Origin: Paraburkholderia phytofirmans OLGA172
GTDB taxonomy: Bacteria; Pseudomonadota; Gammaproteobacteria; Burkholderiales; Burkholderiaceae
Direction of reading: 5' to 3'
DNA: 64,000 nucleotides
Assembly: GCF_001634365.1 (NCBI RefSeq)
Contig: NZ_CP014578.1
Coordinates: 1,674,001-1,738,000, forward strand
Shown here: piece by piece, positions 28,480 to 36,702 of the stretch
Numbering within the stretch: position 1 is the stretch's first letter
How the letters are laid out: each line of letters begins with the position of its first letter
Notes under the pieces: model-generated
The model's database searches: none
What the model saw: only the letters and a program-made list of their open reading frames with translations
Told to the model about the DNA's origin: nothing
Translations under genes and position numbers: made by a program

Positions 28480-29358
28480 CTAGTGGCTGTCGAGTTCGTG
28501 GGGTGTTTTGATCACCACCGTGCACGTCGTGCCGGCGGACAGCACGGTATCGGCGGGGACGCTGTCGATCTTGATGCGCGCGGGCACACGCTGCGCTAAC
28601 CGCACCCAGTTGAAGGTCGGATTCACATCGGCGAGCAGCTCGCGACTCTCCGGGTTATCGCGGTCATAGATCCCACGAGAGATGCTCTCGACATGCCCCT
28701 GCAGTATGGCGCCGTTCATCAGCCGGATTTCCGCCTTGTTGCCGACCTTCACGCGTGGCAGTTTGTTTTCTTCGAAATACCCGTACACCCAGAACGAATG
28801 GCTATCGACGATCGCCAGCTTCGCAACGCCAACTGTCGCATAGTCGCCGCGAAACACATTCAGGTTGGTCACGTAGCCATCGACCGGCGACACTACCCTG
28901 GTCCGCTGGAGGTTCAGATTTGCCGCATCGAGTGCTGCCAGTGCCTGCTGGTAAGCAGCCTCGGCGGCCGAGGCTGCATGCGTTGCGTTTTCTCGATTTT
29001 CCTTCGACACCACCTCGCTGTCCATGTCAGCACGCCGTTGCGCATCGTCGCGGCGCATCTGCAACTCGGCCTTGCGCTCAGCCGCTGCGGCCTGCGTCTG
29101 CTGGACGGCGATCTGGTAATGCGACGGGTCGATCTGCATCAGCAGGTCGCCCTTCTTCACGAACTGGTTGTCGTGCACGGGCAAGGTGACAACCGCACCT
29201 GAGACGTCCGGCGCAATATTGATGATTTCCGCGCGTACCCGGCCGTCACGTGTCCAGGGTTCGTCCATGTAGTGCACCCACAAGGCGCGGCCAATCAGGA
29301 TTGCGACAACGAAAACGACGGCTGTCGCGACAAAACCCAGAATATTTCGGATGGTCAT
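28480..29358 (-). CDS. HlyD-family membrane fusion protein (AaeA-like)
   Basis: A 292-residue adaptor starting at MTIRNILGF with GGAG upstream. One N-terminal membrane helix, YMDEPWTRDGRVRAEIINIAPDVSGAVVTLPVHDNQFVKKGDLLMQIDP, a coiled-coil hairpin, then VVSPVDGYVTNLNVFRGDYA and FWVYGYFEENKLPRVKVG, all typical of AaeA/EmrA-type proteins. It is last in a minus-strand set: outer membrane factor, FUSC remnant, DUF1656, fusion protein. With its FUSC partner lost, it may pair with another pump or be non-functional. Confidence 0.9.
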   Translation of the reverse strand: MTIRNILGFVATAVVFVVAILIGRALWVHYMDEPWTRDGRVRAEIINIAPDVSGAVVTLPVHDNQFVKKGDLLMQIDPSHYQIAVQQTQAAAAERKAELQMRRDDAQRRADMDSEVVSKENRENATHAASAAEAAYQQALAALDAANLNLQRTRVVSPVDGYVTNLNVFRGDYATVGVAKLAIVDSHSFWVYGYFEENKLPRVKVGNKAEIRLMNGAILQGHVESISRGIYDRDNPESRELLADVNPTFNWVRLAQRVPARIKIDSVPADTVLSAGTTCTVVIKTPHELDSH

Positions 29359-29371
29359 GATTCGACTCCGA

Positions 29372-29572
29372 TCAACGATAGACGGCGAGACCCAATACGC
29401 CGCACACGCACACGAGCAAGCTGGCCCGGAACAGGTTGGGGTGCCAGACGATGCGATACAGGCCCGTATAGGCAATCACACGGTCAAGCAGCCAGGTAAC
29501 CGCGGCACCGGCAATGAACAACAGCACGATGGCCGGCACGTGCGCATCGAAGACGGCAACTTCACGTGGCAT
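29372..29572 (-). CDS. DUF1656 protein (AaeX-like)
   Basis: A 66-residue membrane protein with two hydrophobic segments (HVPAIVLLFIAGAAVTWLL and LLVCVCGVLGLAVY) and the family motif ..YRIVWHPNLFRASL. DUF1656/AaeX proteins sit between FUSC and fusion-protein genes in aae-type operons. Its precise role is unknown. Here the gene is intact while the preceding FUSC gene is a remnant. Confidence 0.9.
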   Translation of the reverse strand: MPREVAVFDAHVPAIVLLFIAGAAVTWLLDRVIAYTGLYRIVWHPNLFRASLLVCVCGVLGLAVYR

Positions 29573-29639
29573 GGCGAACTCCTTCTTGTGTACCGGCCCG
29601 TGCGTCCGCTATCTGGAACGCACCTAGAGCGTGATCACG

Positions 29640-29819
29640 AGCGCTGCACGCACGCCGGTGACACGCGCGGCAAATGCAATCGTAGCGTTCGATCCAGCGC
29701 GCTCGCTCGTGTGTATTCACTGCGAGCGATGCATAGGTGGCCGCCCGGTCGGCGGCAGCCGCGTAGAACATCACGGGTGTCAGTTGCCGGCGCGGGGCGG
29801 AGGAAGGGGAGGCGGACAT
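29640..29819 (-). pseudogene. FUSC exporter remnant
   Basis: From an ATG at 29819 the minus strand reads MSASPSSAPRRQLTP, then ATYASLAVNTHERARWIERY, which matches the middle of the intact FUSC protein at 38304-40499 (TYASLAVPSHERERWVAQY). After a frameshift the next frame continues AARVTGVRAALVITL, again as in FUSC proteins (VAGLRAVAVILVL), and stops. So the ends of the gene have been fused with loss of about 90 percent of it. It sits exactly where a FUSC gene is expected in this operon. Confidence 0.75.
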
Positions 29820-29833
29820 GGTCGGCTTAGCCC

Positions 29834-31429
29834 TTACTGCACAGCAGTCGCGTGAGCGCGCACATCGCCGCCGGTGGCAGGGCTTGCCGCCGTAGGCGCC
29901 GCTGCTGCCGTGCCGGAGGCCGGTGCTGCAAGTGCGGCCTTGCCGCGGCCACGCGCGGGCAGCGTCCCTTTCGTCTCCGGGCTGTCAGCCGGTTCGGCGA
30001 GGCCGCCGCCCAACGCCGCCATCAGCGATGCGTGCGCGCCCAGACGCTCTGCCTGGATGCGTGCGACGCCTTCCTGCGCACGCAGCAACTGGTTTTGCGC
30101 GATCAGCACATTCAGATAATCCGTCAGACCGCGCCGGTAGCCTTCCTTTGACAGGTCATAGTTCTTGCGCGCGGCCGCGACCGAACGCCCGGCGTCATGC
30201 TCTTGCGTCTCGAGTGAGCGAATCCGCACGACCTGATCGGCGACGTCCTTCAACGCGCTGACGATGGTCTGGTTGTAGCGGTCCACGGCCTCGTCGTAGC
30301 CCGCGTCCGCGGCGCCTAGTTGGGAGCGCAGGCGCCCGCCGTCGAAGATCGGTAGCGACAGAGCCGGGCCGGCGGTCCAGCCACCGGTCGCCGAACGCAG
30401 GAATTCGAACATCGGGCCTGCCGCGGCATAGCCGCCGATCGACGCGAGTAGATTGATGTCCGGATAGAAGTTGGCCTTCGCAACGTCGATACCGCGCGCC
30501 TGTGCCGCCACGGTCCAGCGAGCCGCGACGATGTCGGGCCGGTGGCCGAGTAGCTCAGCGGGCAGCGCCGAAGGCAGACCGGCGGGCGCGGACAGCGCGA
30601 GCGTTGGCCGCGTGATCGAGTCGCCCGCGCCCGGACCGCTGCCGGCCAGCGCGGCGAGCTGATTGCGGGCGAGCGCGATCTCTTCTTCGAGCGCATCGAT
30701 CTGCCGTTCGTATTCAGGGATCGGCGTTTCGGCCTGGCTCACTTCTAGTCGGGTTCCCAGACCGCCTTTCAGACGCCTGTTTGAGAGATCGACAATCTGC
30801 TGCTGTTGTTGCAGCGTGGCCTTGGCGATATCAAGCAGCGCGTAATTCATCGACATACCGATGTACGCACGCACCACATTCACTTCCAGTTCGAGCTGTG
30901 CGGCGCGTTCGTCGGCGGCGCTTGCATGGGCGGCGTCGAGCGCTCGTTCGGCGCCGTTCTTGTCCTTGCCCCACAGGTCGAGGTGGTAGGACAGGCCAAT
31001 CGAGCCGGTGTTGTCCCACGTGTTCGCATTCGCGAGTGGGCCAGGGCCATAGTACACGTTATCCGGCCAGTGTTGACGTTCGATCGACAGACTGCCGTTG
31101 ACCTGCGGCGAAAGCGCCGCGCGCGCCACGGCCGTCATCGATTGAGCCTCGCGCACCCGCGCCTGCGCGACGGCGAGCGTCGGATTGCCAGCCTGCGCCG
31201 CGTCGATCCACGCGTTAAGTTGCGGATCGGAAAAGGCGCGCCACCAGTCGGCGGCAGGCCATTGCGCGTCGGCATTGGCCGCGCGCACGGCGGCACCGGC
31301 ATCGAGGGAGGATGGATCGGTTCCGCGTGCTTGCGGGGCGATGCCTCCGTTACTGGCGCAGCCGGCGATTGTTAGCGAGATCGTAAGAACCGCGGACGCG
31401 GCGATCCCTTTCTGTACCGGAGGCTGCAC
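29834..31429 (-). CDS. Outer membrane efflux lipoprotein (NodT/OprM family)
   Basis: A 531-residue outer-membrane factor. Start chosen as the GTG at 31429 because AGGGGGA lies just upstream and it gives a clean lipoprotein signal ending TIAGC; the open frame extends 47 codons further without a good start. OEP repeats are seen: IGLSYHLDLWGKDKNGAERAL and ALSLPIFDGGRLRSQLG, with LLGHRPDIVAARW. The last 50 residues are low-complexity Ala/Pro/Thr. It should serve the pump whose FUSC subunit is degraded just downstream. The unusual Ala-rich tail is not part of the channel. Confidence 0.9.
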   Translation of the reverse strand: MQPPVQKGIAASAVLTISLTIAGCASNGGIAPQARGTDPSSLDAGAAVRAANADAQWPAADWWRAFSDPQLNAWIDAAQAGNPTLAVAQARVREAQSMTAVARAALSPQVNGSLSIERQHWPDNVYYGPGPLANANTWDNTGSIGLSYHLDLWGKDKNGAERALDAAHASAADERAAQLELEVNVVRAYIGMSMNYALLDIAKATLQQQQQIVDLSNRRLKGGLGTRLEVSQAETPIPEYERQIDALEEEIALARNQLAALAGSGPGAGDSITRPTLALSAPAGLPSALPAELLGHRPDIVAARWTVAAQARGIDVAKANFYPDINLLASIGGYAAAGPMFEFLRSATGGWTAGPALSLPIFDGGRLRSQLGAADAGYDEAVDRYNQTIVSALKDVADQVVRIRSLETQEHDAGRSVAAARKNYDLSKEGYRRGLTDYLNVLIAQNQLLRAQEGVARIQAERLGAHASLMAALGGGLAEPADSPETKGTLPARGRGKAALAAPASGTAAAAPTAASPATGGDVRAHATAVQ

Positions 31430-31587
31430 GATTTCCCCCTGACTGGCTATAGAACTCTGAGCGTCATTATATTTTTTGAGCGATTCCTGAATCACCCGTA
31501 AAGATGCAAGGCATTTATACGAAGACCGAGGCAATCGATCTTGCCCGCCATGTAACAATTGATTCGTCATGGCAAGGATCCTCCACG

Positions 31588-31790
31588 GATACGCTTCAAA
31601 ACATGCGTGTATTTGCCCCGCGTCGTCGAAACGGGCAGCTCACAGGCGCCGCGCAGCACCTGAATACGACCACGTCGTACGCGTCGCGCCAGTATCTCGA
31701 CGCGAAAATCTGCACCCGAGTCGAGTTCCTGCGCGACGAACTGCCGGTGTCGATGGACAATGACCAATCCGAATTGAGGAAATTCACGCA
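31588..31790 (+). pseudogene. LysR-family regulator relic with internal deletion
   Basis: The plus frame reads DTLQNMRVF, a few altered residues, then GAAQHLNTTTSYASR, the LysR N-terminal helix-turn-helix, and jumps directly to DAKICTRVEFLRDELP, the LysR C terminus (compare DAKIKTWVEFLRSHLP in the protein at 44464-45405). About 230 residues are missing and the expected start codon reads ACG. It lies divergent from the efflux operon 29834-31429 and was probably its regulator. Confidence 0.75.
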
Positions 31791-31847
31791 CACCTCTAGA
31801 TGGAGGCGTATTTGTTCACCCCGTTTCGCACGCAAAGGATCCTTACC

Positions 31848-32846
31848 ATGACTCAGGTCAATCGTCAGATCTTGCTCGCTTCGCGCCCGCAAGGCACTGT
31901 CACACCCGACAACTTCAAGCTCATCGAAACGCCCCTGTCGTCGCTCGTCGACGGGCAAGTGCGCATACGCAACCATTACCTATCGCTCGATCCGTACATG
32001 CGTGGCCGGATGAGCGATGCGAAATCGTATGCCGCGCCGCAGCCACTCAATGAAGTGATGATTGGCGCAACGGTCGGCGAAGTCGTCGAATCCAGGCATG
32101 CGCAATTCGCAATTGGCGACAAGGTCGTTGGCATGTTGGGCTGGCAGGAATTCGGCACGTCGGATGGCGATGGCCTTCGGAAGGTCGATGACTCGCTTAT
32201 TCCTTTGTCCGCTTATTTGGGCGCGGTCGGTATGCCCGGCGTCACGGCATGGTACGGTCTGAACACGATCATTGCGCCGAAGGCTGGGGAGACCGTCGTC
32301 GTGAGCGCCGCGAGTGGGGCGGTCGGCAGCGTCGTCGGGCAACTGGCGAAGCGGGCAGGCTGCCGTGCGGTCGGCATTGCCGGTGGCTTGGAGAAGTGCC
32401 GCTACGTGGTCGAGTCGCTCGGCTTCGACGCCTGCATCGACTACAAGGCGGGCAATCTGAGTCAGGACCTGAAGGCGGCGGCGCCGGACGGCGTCGACGG
32501 TTACTTCGAGAATGTCGGCGGCGAAGTGCTCGATGTGACGCTCGCGCAGATGAACGCGTTCGGCCGCATTGCCGTGTGCGGCATGATCGCGGGCTACGAC
32601 GGGCAGCCGCTGCCGCTCAAGCATCCGGCGATGTTCCTCACGCAGCGTCTGCTGGTGCGGGGCTTCATCGTGAGCGAACACATGGACGTGTGGCCCGAAG
32701 CGCTCAAGCAGCTCGGCACGCTAGTCGCGCAGAAAGATCTGCGTTTCCGTGAAAGCATTGTGCAAGGACTCGAGTATGCGCCCGAGGCGTTTATCGGCCT
32801 GCTGGCGGGCCAAAACTTCGGCAAGCAGCTTGTCCGACTGATCTGA
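31848..32846 (+). CDS. NADP-dependent MDR-family oxidoreductase (CurA/leukotriene-B4-dehydrogenase type)
   Basis: A 332-residue zinc-independent medium-chain reductase. Start at MTQVNRQILL with AAGGA upstream. Seen: the YLSLDPYMRGRM motif typical of the 2-alkenal/prostaglandin reductase group, the Rossmann motif AASGAVGSVVGQLAKRAG, and GYFENVGGEVLD. It would reduce an alpha,beta-unsaturated ketone or aldehyde with NADPH, a detoxification role. It stands alone between a LysR relic and a porin relic. Confidence 0.92.
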   Translation: MTQVNRQILLASRPQGTVTPDNFKLIETPLSSLVDGQVRIRNHYLSLDPYMRGRMSDAKSYAAPQPLNEVMIGATVGEVVESRHAQFAIGDKVVGMLGWQEFGTSDGDGLRKVDDSLIPLSAYLGAVGMPGVTAWYGLNTIIAPKAGETVVVSAASGAVGSVVGQLAKRAGCRAVGIAGGLEKCRYVVESLGFDACIDYKAGNLSQDLKAAAPDGVDGYFENVGGEVLDVTLAQMNAFGRIAVCGMIAGYDGQPLPLKHPAMFLTQRLLVRGFIVSEHMDVWPEALKQLGTLVAQKDLRFRESIVQGLEYAPEAFIGLLAGQNFGKQLVRLI

Positions 32847-33182
32847 TGCCGTGTAGCTTCTTGAGGCGAAGCAGACAAGGACTGACGCCTTCCCGCATGC
32901 GCCCGACGCGGTTGGCGTGCAGGCATTCGCCGAGCTGGCGAACTTCAAGCGTGTCTTCGTCCAGGTCAGTTCCCGGGCGAATACCCGGGCCGAAAACAGA
33001 TCCTCATGAGAAACAATCAGGATAACGTCTCTTTTCGAGTCGCTTGCGTGGAATGAGCGATCTGGATGTCTATTTACATGAAATCCTGATGGACTAGAAC
33101 CCTTGAACATCAAGTCCACGCTGAGAAAAATTGCCAGAAAATTCAATTTTGCAGCGTCGACTTCTGCTTGCATCGGCCACGA
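32847..33182. other. Intergenic region, nothing recognised
   Basis: 336 bases without a recognisable gene on either strand; probably part of the decayed stretch that includes the porin relic. Confidence 0.4.
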
Positions 33183-33349
33183 TCAGAACTGGTGCAGCAA
33201 GGCAATCCGGTAAACCATCTGATTTGATCCCGAGGAAATGTCCGCCGCGCCATGGATCAAAGCGTAGTCGAAGTCCGTCCCTGTTAAGCTTGCCCGTATT
33301 CACGCCGAAGCCGCTTTCCGGCTGGAAAATGGCTCGGTATCCGCTGACT
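33183..33349 (-). pseudogene. Porin relic with large internal deletion
   Basis: The minus strand begins with SGYRAIFQPESGFGVNTGKLN, the porin constriction-loop region near the N terminus, and then, after a frame change, continues DFDYALIHGAADISSGSNQ..YRIALLHQF and a stop, the porin C terminus. About 250 residues between are missing. Very similar to the matching parts of the pseudogene at 6770-9115, so both derive from related porins. Confidence 0.8.
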
Positions 33350-33494
33350 CCCTGGCTGTGTTCAGAATCCGTTTTGCCCGGGTTCCGTACACTCCGTTCG
33401 ATTCCGTCCGAGACAAATTGCTTCAGACAGGTACAGGGACGCTACGCTCTAAGGTTTGTGCAAAGCTGACAACGATTCCTTCCGGACATCCTTC

Positions 33495-33523
33495 TTAATC
33501 TTAAGAGGCTAACTCCGTAGACT
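33495..33523 (+). promoter_or_regulatory. Shared DUF4148 promoter, copy 3
   Basis: TTAATC at 33495 and TAGACT at 33518, spacing 17. Here the spacer reads TTAAGAGGCTAACTCCG, the most diverged of the four. The start codon is 63 bases after the second hexamer. Confidence 0.5.
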
Positions 33524-33586
33524 TTCGTCACTGGCTACGGACAAGGTTGTTCGCAGCAGGACAACGGGATCTGGAGGTAGGTCATC

Positions 33587-33934
33587 ATGAAGTCGCTTAT
33601 TCAAGCAGTTATTGTTGCCGCGGTGCTCGCTGCTCCGGTTGCAACTTTCGCGGAGTCTAACCAGCCCGTGACACGTGCGCAGGTGCGAGCCGAACTCGTT
33701 CAGCTTGAGAAGGCAGGCTACAACACAGCAAGCCGTAACGAGGCCACCTATCCTGCTGAAATTCAGGCTGCTGAAGCCCGGGTGGCGGCGCAAAATGTAC
33801 AAAATTCGATGGCACACGCGCACGTAGTTGACACCAGCGGAGTGGGGGGCGTCGTCAGTGGTTCGTCGCAATCGGATCGCGCGACGGAGACTACGGTGTC
33901 GACATATTCGCCCCCGATTTACCGCGCACACTAA
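33587..33934 (+). CDS. DUF4148-domain small secreted protein (copy 3)
   Basis: A 115-residue protein. Signal peptide MKSLIQAVIVAAVLAAPVATFAE, DUF4148 core (PVTRAQVRAELVQLEKAGYNTA...YPAEIQAAEARVAAQN), then a Gly/Ser-rich linker containing DTSGVGGVVSGSSQS and a short tail PPIYRAH. GGAGG is 10 bases before the ATG. Copy 4 follows 620 bases downstream as a tandem duplicate. Function unknown; a secreted or periplasmic location is predicted. Confidence 0.88.
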   Translation: MKSLIQAVIVAAVLAAPVATFAESNQPVTRAQVRAELVQLEKAGYNTASRNEATYPAEIQAAEARVAAQNVQNSMAHAHVVDTSGVGGVVSGSSQSDRATETTVSTYSPPIYRAH

Positions 33935-34092
33935 GCCATCGTCGCGTACAAGTCCTGAACACGCGACAGTCGCCGTGTCATGTCGTTCCTCAAGACGAAA
34001 TGGGCGTGCTCTCGCCAGAAACCGTGAGAGTTCGCCCGTTTTGCCAATATCTGAATACCTTCGTCGCTGGATTCCCGGTGGCTTCGCGCATC

Positions 34093-34115
34093 CGCCCCAC
34101 TGTGGGCGCTTTCTG
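34093..34115 (+). terminator. Possible terminator after DUF4148 copy 3
   Basis: CGCCC / GGGCG arms around CACTGT, followed by CTTTCTG. It corresponds in position to the clearer terminator after copy 4, with a poorer thymidine tract. Confidence 0.4.
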
Positions 34116-34214
34116 TTAGTCGGTTTCGTCCGAAGATCCAAACTTGCGTGCAGGAAGCAGATGCCTTGCGTGACTCAATAGCGAATTCACGGCGGCGTGT
34201 ACAAGACTGCATGC

Positions 34215-34310
34215 GCCTCCCGAATCGAACGGTTCAGAAGGCGGGTAGCTGAGGCCTTCGGGATCTGATGCCGCGCGAGACATAGCGCCGATCGTCAAAT
34301 TGAGCGACTT
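34215..34310 (-). pseudogene. LysR-family helix-turn-helix relic
   Basis: The minus strand reads LNLTIGAMSRAASDPEG and then PSEPFDSG, matching the HTH end of the intact LysR at 44464-45405 (FNSTTGAMSRAVSDLEA..LLNRSTR) with several substitutions and frame slips; the DNA similarity is also visible. No other part of the gene remains. Confidence 0.45.
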
Positions 34311-34466
34311 GGTGGCGACACTGGGCATGGCCCCCTTATCGCATTTTTCGATCCGAATGCCGGCGCGCCTCCTCACGAGCGCGACCCTTAGTTCCTGCCC
34401 AGACGCAGTGCCGCCAACGCCCCGAAGTTTCCCTCGGTCGACAACAATCACTTCCAGAGAGGGGTC

Positions 34467-34495
34467 TTAATCTTAAGTGCTTACCTACCTAGACT
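34467..34495 (+). promoter_or_regulatory. Shared DUF4148 promoter, copy 4
   Basis: TTAATC at 34467 and TAGACT at 34490, spacing 17, with CTTACCTACC in the spacer. Nearly identical to copies 1 and 2. Confidence 0.55.
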
Positions 34496-34558
34496 GTCAT
34501 CACTGGCTACGAACAGGGTCGTTCGGAGCAGGAAAAACAGAATCTGGAGGTAATTATC

Positions 34559-34906
34559 ATGAAGTCCCTTATTCAGGCCGTTGCTATCGTCGTTGTACTC
34601 GCTACTCCAGTCATGTCGTTCGCCAAGCAGCCGAACACGCCGATCACCCGCGCACGGGTTCTCGGCGAGCTCGAAAAGGCTGGCTATCACCCGGCTCCCT
34701 CCAGAGATCCTTATCACCCAGCTGATATCCAGGCCGCTGAGGCTCGCGTGGCTGCACAGAATGTGAACAGCGCAACGGCACGGGCCTCCATAGCTGACAC
34801 CAGCGGCGTGGGTGGGGTAGTTAGCGGTACGTCGGCATCCGGTGCCCCTGCAGCCGTCCGTACTGCAGCCGATGGTGGCATGAAGCAAATCTATCGCGGT
34901 CATTAA
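34559..34906 (+). CDS. DUF4148-domain small secreted protein (copy 4)
   Basis: A 115-residue protein with signal peptide MKSLIQAVAIVVVLATPVMSFAK and a DUF4148 core (PITRARVLGELEKAGYHPA...YHPADIQAAEARVAAQN). The linker repeats the DTSGVGGVVSGTSAS of copy 3, and the C terminus is MKQIYRGH, the fullest form of the tail motif among the four copies. TCTGGAGG precedes the ATG. A good terminator follows at 35078. Function unknown. Confidence 0.88.
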   Translation: MKSLIQAVAIVVVLATPVMSFAKQPNTPITRARVLGELEKAGYHPAPSRDPYHPADIQAAEARVAAQNVNSATARASIADTSGVGGVVSGTSASGAPAAVRTAADGGMKQIYRGH

Positions 34907-35367
34907 ACCGTCAGGCTAGCGAGTCGCCGGCGCCTATGGTCGCCAGGCATCTCCTACTGAGCGCGCGGTACCTCTGTGCGCCCCCATTCAAAAGAACTGA
35001 CTTGCTATCGCGGTAACGCCGGTATCGGGTTAGTTCGGTCTGGATCGATACCTCCGTCATCGGGCTCCCGATGGCTTCGCCCAGCCCTCACGGTCTGGGC
35101 GTTTTTTCGGCACTTTCTGCATCCAAACCACGATACCGCTCTCGAGGGTGACAATGGCCATGTGGAAGTGATGGTGTAGCGTTCGTTCAATTCGCAGCTC
35201 GCCAGACAAGCGCAGCCACTTTGCCAACAACTACCCGCCCGTCAACGCCCACATGGGCCGCTTTGAATCTCTACGCGTTGCCCTGTTGCATTTGTGTCAA
35301 TACGAAACGAGCCTAAAGCGTGCGGAATACGCATGGGCTTCGTCGGACACCTACAAAGGAACATAGC
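34907..35367. other. Intergenic region with terminator
   Basis: 460 bases containing the terminator of DUF4148 copy 4 (35078-35107) and, further on, the leader of the PLP enzyme gene with an AAAGGA ribosome site. No other gene is seen. Confidence 0.5.
35078..35107 (+). terminator. Intrinsic terminator after DUF4148 copy 4
   Basis: Stem CGCCCAG / CTGGGCG with a 10-base loop, directly followed by six thymidines. This is the clearest rho-independent terminator in the window. Confidence 0.8.
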
Positions 35368-36702
35368 ATGTCGTCTGCTTCGCCGCACACCGATTCGGAA
35401 TCCAGTGCATCTTCGAATCGCGCCGAAAATTTCTCGCTAGCCGAATTCTTTAAAACTGAGGCTCCGACGCTGATGGGGCGAGTCAAGCCGTTCTCCGATT
35501 ACTACCGCGATTCGCGCGCCAAAGGGCTTGCCCACTACAATCGGGAGATTGTATCGGCGGTGTCCAATCGTACCTCGGTGAGGGGCATCGACGGGAAAAC
35601 TCGAGAGATGATCATGTTCGGGTCGAACAACTATCTCGGCCTTACTACCCATCCACACGTGGCCTCGCCAATCAAGCAGGCGCTCGACGAGTATGGTGCC
35701 GGAGTGGATGGGCCGCCGTTACTAGGCGGGATGACTCAGTTGCATATGGAGCTGGAGCGACGCCTGTCGCTCTTGAAAGGTGCTGAGGACACGCTGCTTT
35801 TCGGATCGGGCTATCAGGCCAACTTGGGATGGGTCAAAACCCTTCTCAGGGACGACGACGTGCTTCTCTACGATGAGTACAATCATGCGAGTCTTTATGA
35901 TGGCATCGCCTTAGCGGCAGTGAACACAAACATCAAGGCAATCCGTTTCTCGCACAACAACACGGAGAATCTTGAGAGGCTTTTGATACGCTTCCGGAAG
36001 GGGGCGAGCCGACCCAACCGGCAAATCTTCGTGGTTGTAGAAGGGGTGTACTCCATGGACGGCGATCTTGCTCCTCTGCCGCGGATCAGCGAGCTTTGTG
36101 CCGGGCATGGGGCCATTCTGGTGGTCGATGATGCGCATGGAACTGGCGTCATGGGTAAAACTGGCCGTGGCACGGCCGAGCATTTTGACATGGAAAGCGC
36201 GGCCGATATCTGGATGGGTTCCTTCAGTAAAGCGTTCGGGATGACGGGAGGTTTCCTGAGCGGCGACCGGGAGGTCGTCGACTATCTGAGGTTCTGCTCG
36301 CGCTCTTACATGTTTTCAGCCCATTTGCCGATCACGACGGTCGCCGGGGTGCTCGGGGGGATCGAAGTCCTCGAGCGGGAGCCCGAACGAATCGCCCGCT
36401 TGCACGAGAACGCTGCCCATCTGGAGGCTGGCCTGAGTGCGCTCGGTTTTCAGGTATTCCGCGAGGCCGCGATCATTCCTGTTCGAATCCCGCCGGAAGT
36501 GAACATTCGCGAGGTTTGCAAGCAGTTCCACGACGAGGGCATTTTCCTCAATTCGATTGAGTATCCTGCTGTTCCAAAAGATGGCCAACGCCTGCGCTTG
36601 AGCGTCATGGCGACCCACACGACAGAAGACCTTGATCAAGCAGTAAGCGCCTTCGAGCGGATCGGCACGATAGCTGGAATTCTCTCGGGCGCGAATGTGT
36701 AG
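35368..36702 (+). CDS. Alpha-oxoamine synthase-type PLP-dependent enzyme
   Basis: A 444-residue class II aminotransferase-fold enzyme, start MSSASPH with AAAGGA upstream. PLP residues: DDAHGTG (Asp255, His257) and Lys288 in GSFSKAFGMTGG. The family (AONS/BioF, KBL, SPT, ALAS, CqsA) condenses an amino acid with an acyl-CoA and loses CO2. The usual glycine-rich G-x-GGxR..G segment reads GVDGPPLLGGMTQLHMELE here, so it is not a typical BioF, and an N-terminal stretch of about 45 residues (FFKTEAPTLMGRVKPFSDYY) precedes the domain. No ACP or other partner gene is adjacent. Product unknown. Confidence 0.85.
   Translation: MSSASPHTDSESSASSNRAENFSLAEFFKTEAPTLMGRVKPFSDYYRDSRAKGLAHYNREIVSAVSNRTSVRGIDGKTREMIMFGSNNYLGLTTHPHVASPIKQALDEYGAGVDGPPLLGGMTQLHMELERRLSLLKGAEDTLLFGSGYQANLGWVKTLLRDDDVLLYDEYNHASLYDGIALAAVNTNIKAIRFSHNNTENLERLLIRFRKGASRPNRQIFVVVEGVYSMDGDLAPLPRISELCAGHGAILVVDDAHGTGVMGKTGRGTAEHFDMESAADIWMGSFSKAFGMTGGFLSGDREVVDYLRFCSRSYMFSAHLPITTVAGVLGGIEVLEREPERIARLHENAAHLEAGLSALGFQVFREAAIIPVRIPPEVNIREVCKQFHDEGIFLNSIEYPAVPKDGQRLRLSVMATHTTEDLDQAVSAFERIGTIAGILSGANV

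Larger units (their letters stand above)
33495..35107 (+). repeat. Tandem duplication of a DUF4148 promoter-gene-hairpin unit
   Basis: Unit 1 (33495-34115) and unit 2 (34467-35107) have the same order: TTAATC..TAGACT promoter, a leader of the same length (92 bases from first hexamer to ATG in both), a 115-codon DUF4148 gene, and after 160-170 bases a GC hairpin preceded by similar sequence (GGCTTCGC). The copies are diverged, so the duplication is not recent. A LysR relic lies between them. Confidence 0.6.

Noticed and set aside
32249..32752. A 167-codon plus-strand frame, highly Arg-rich
   Set aside because: Shadow of the NADP-dependent oxidoreductase gene.
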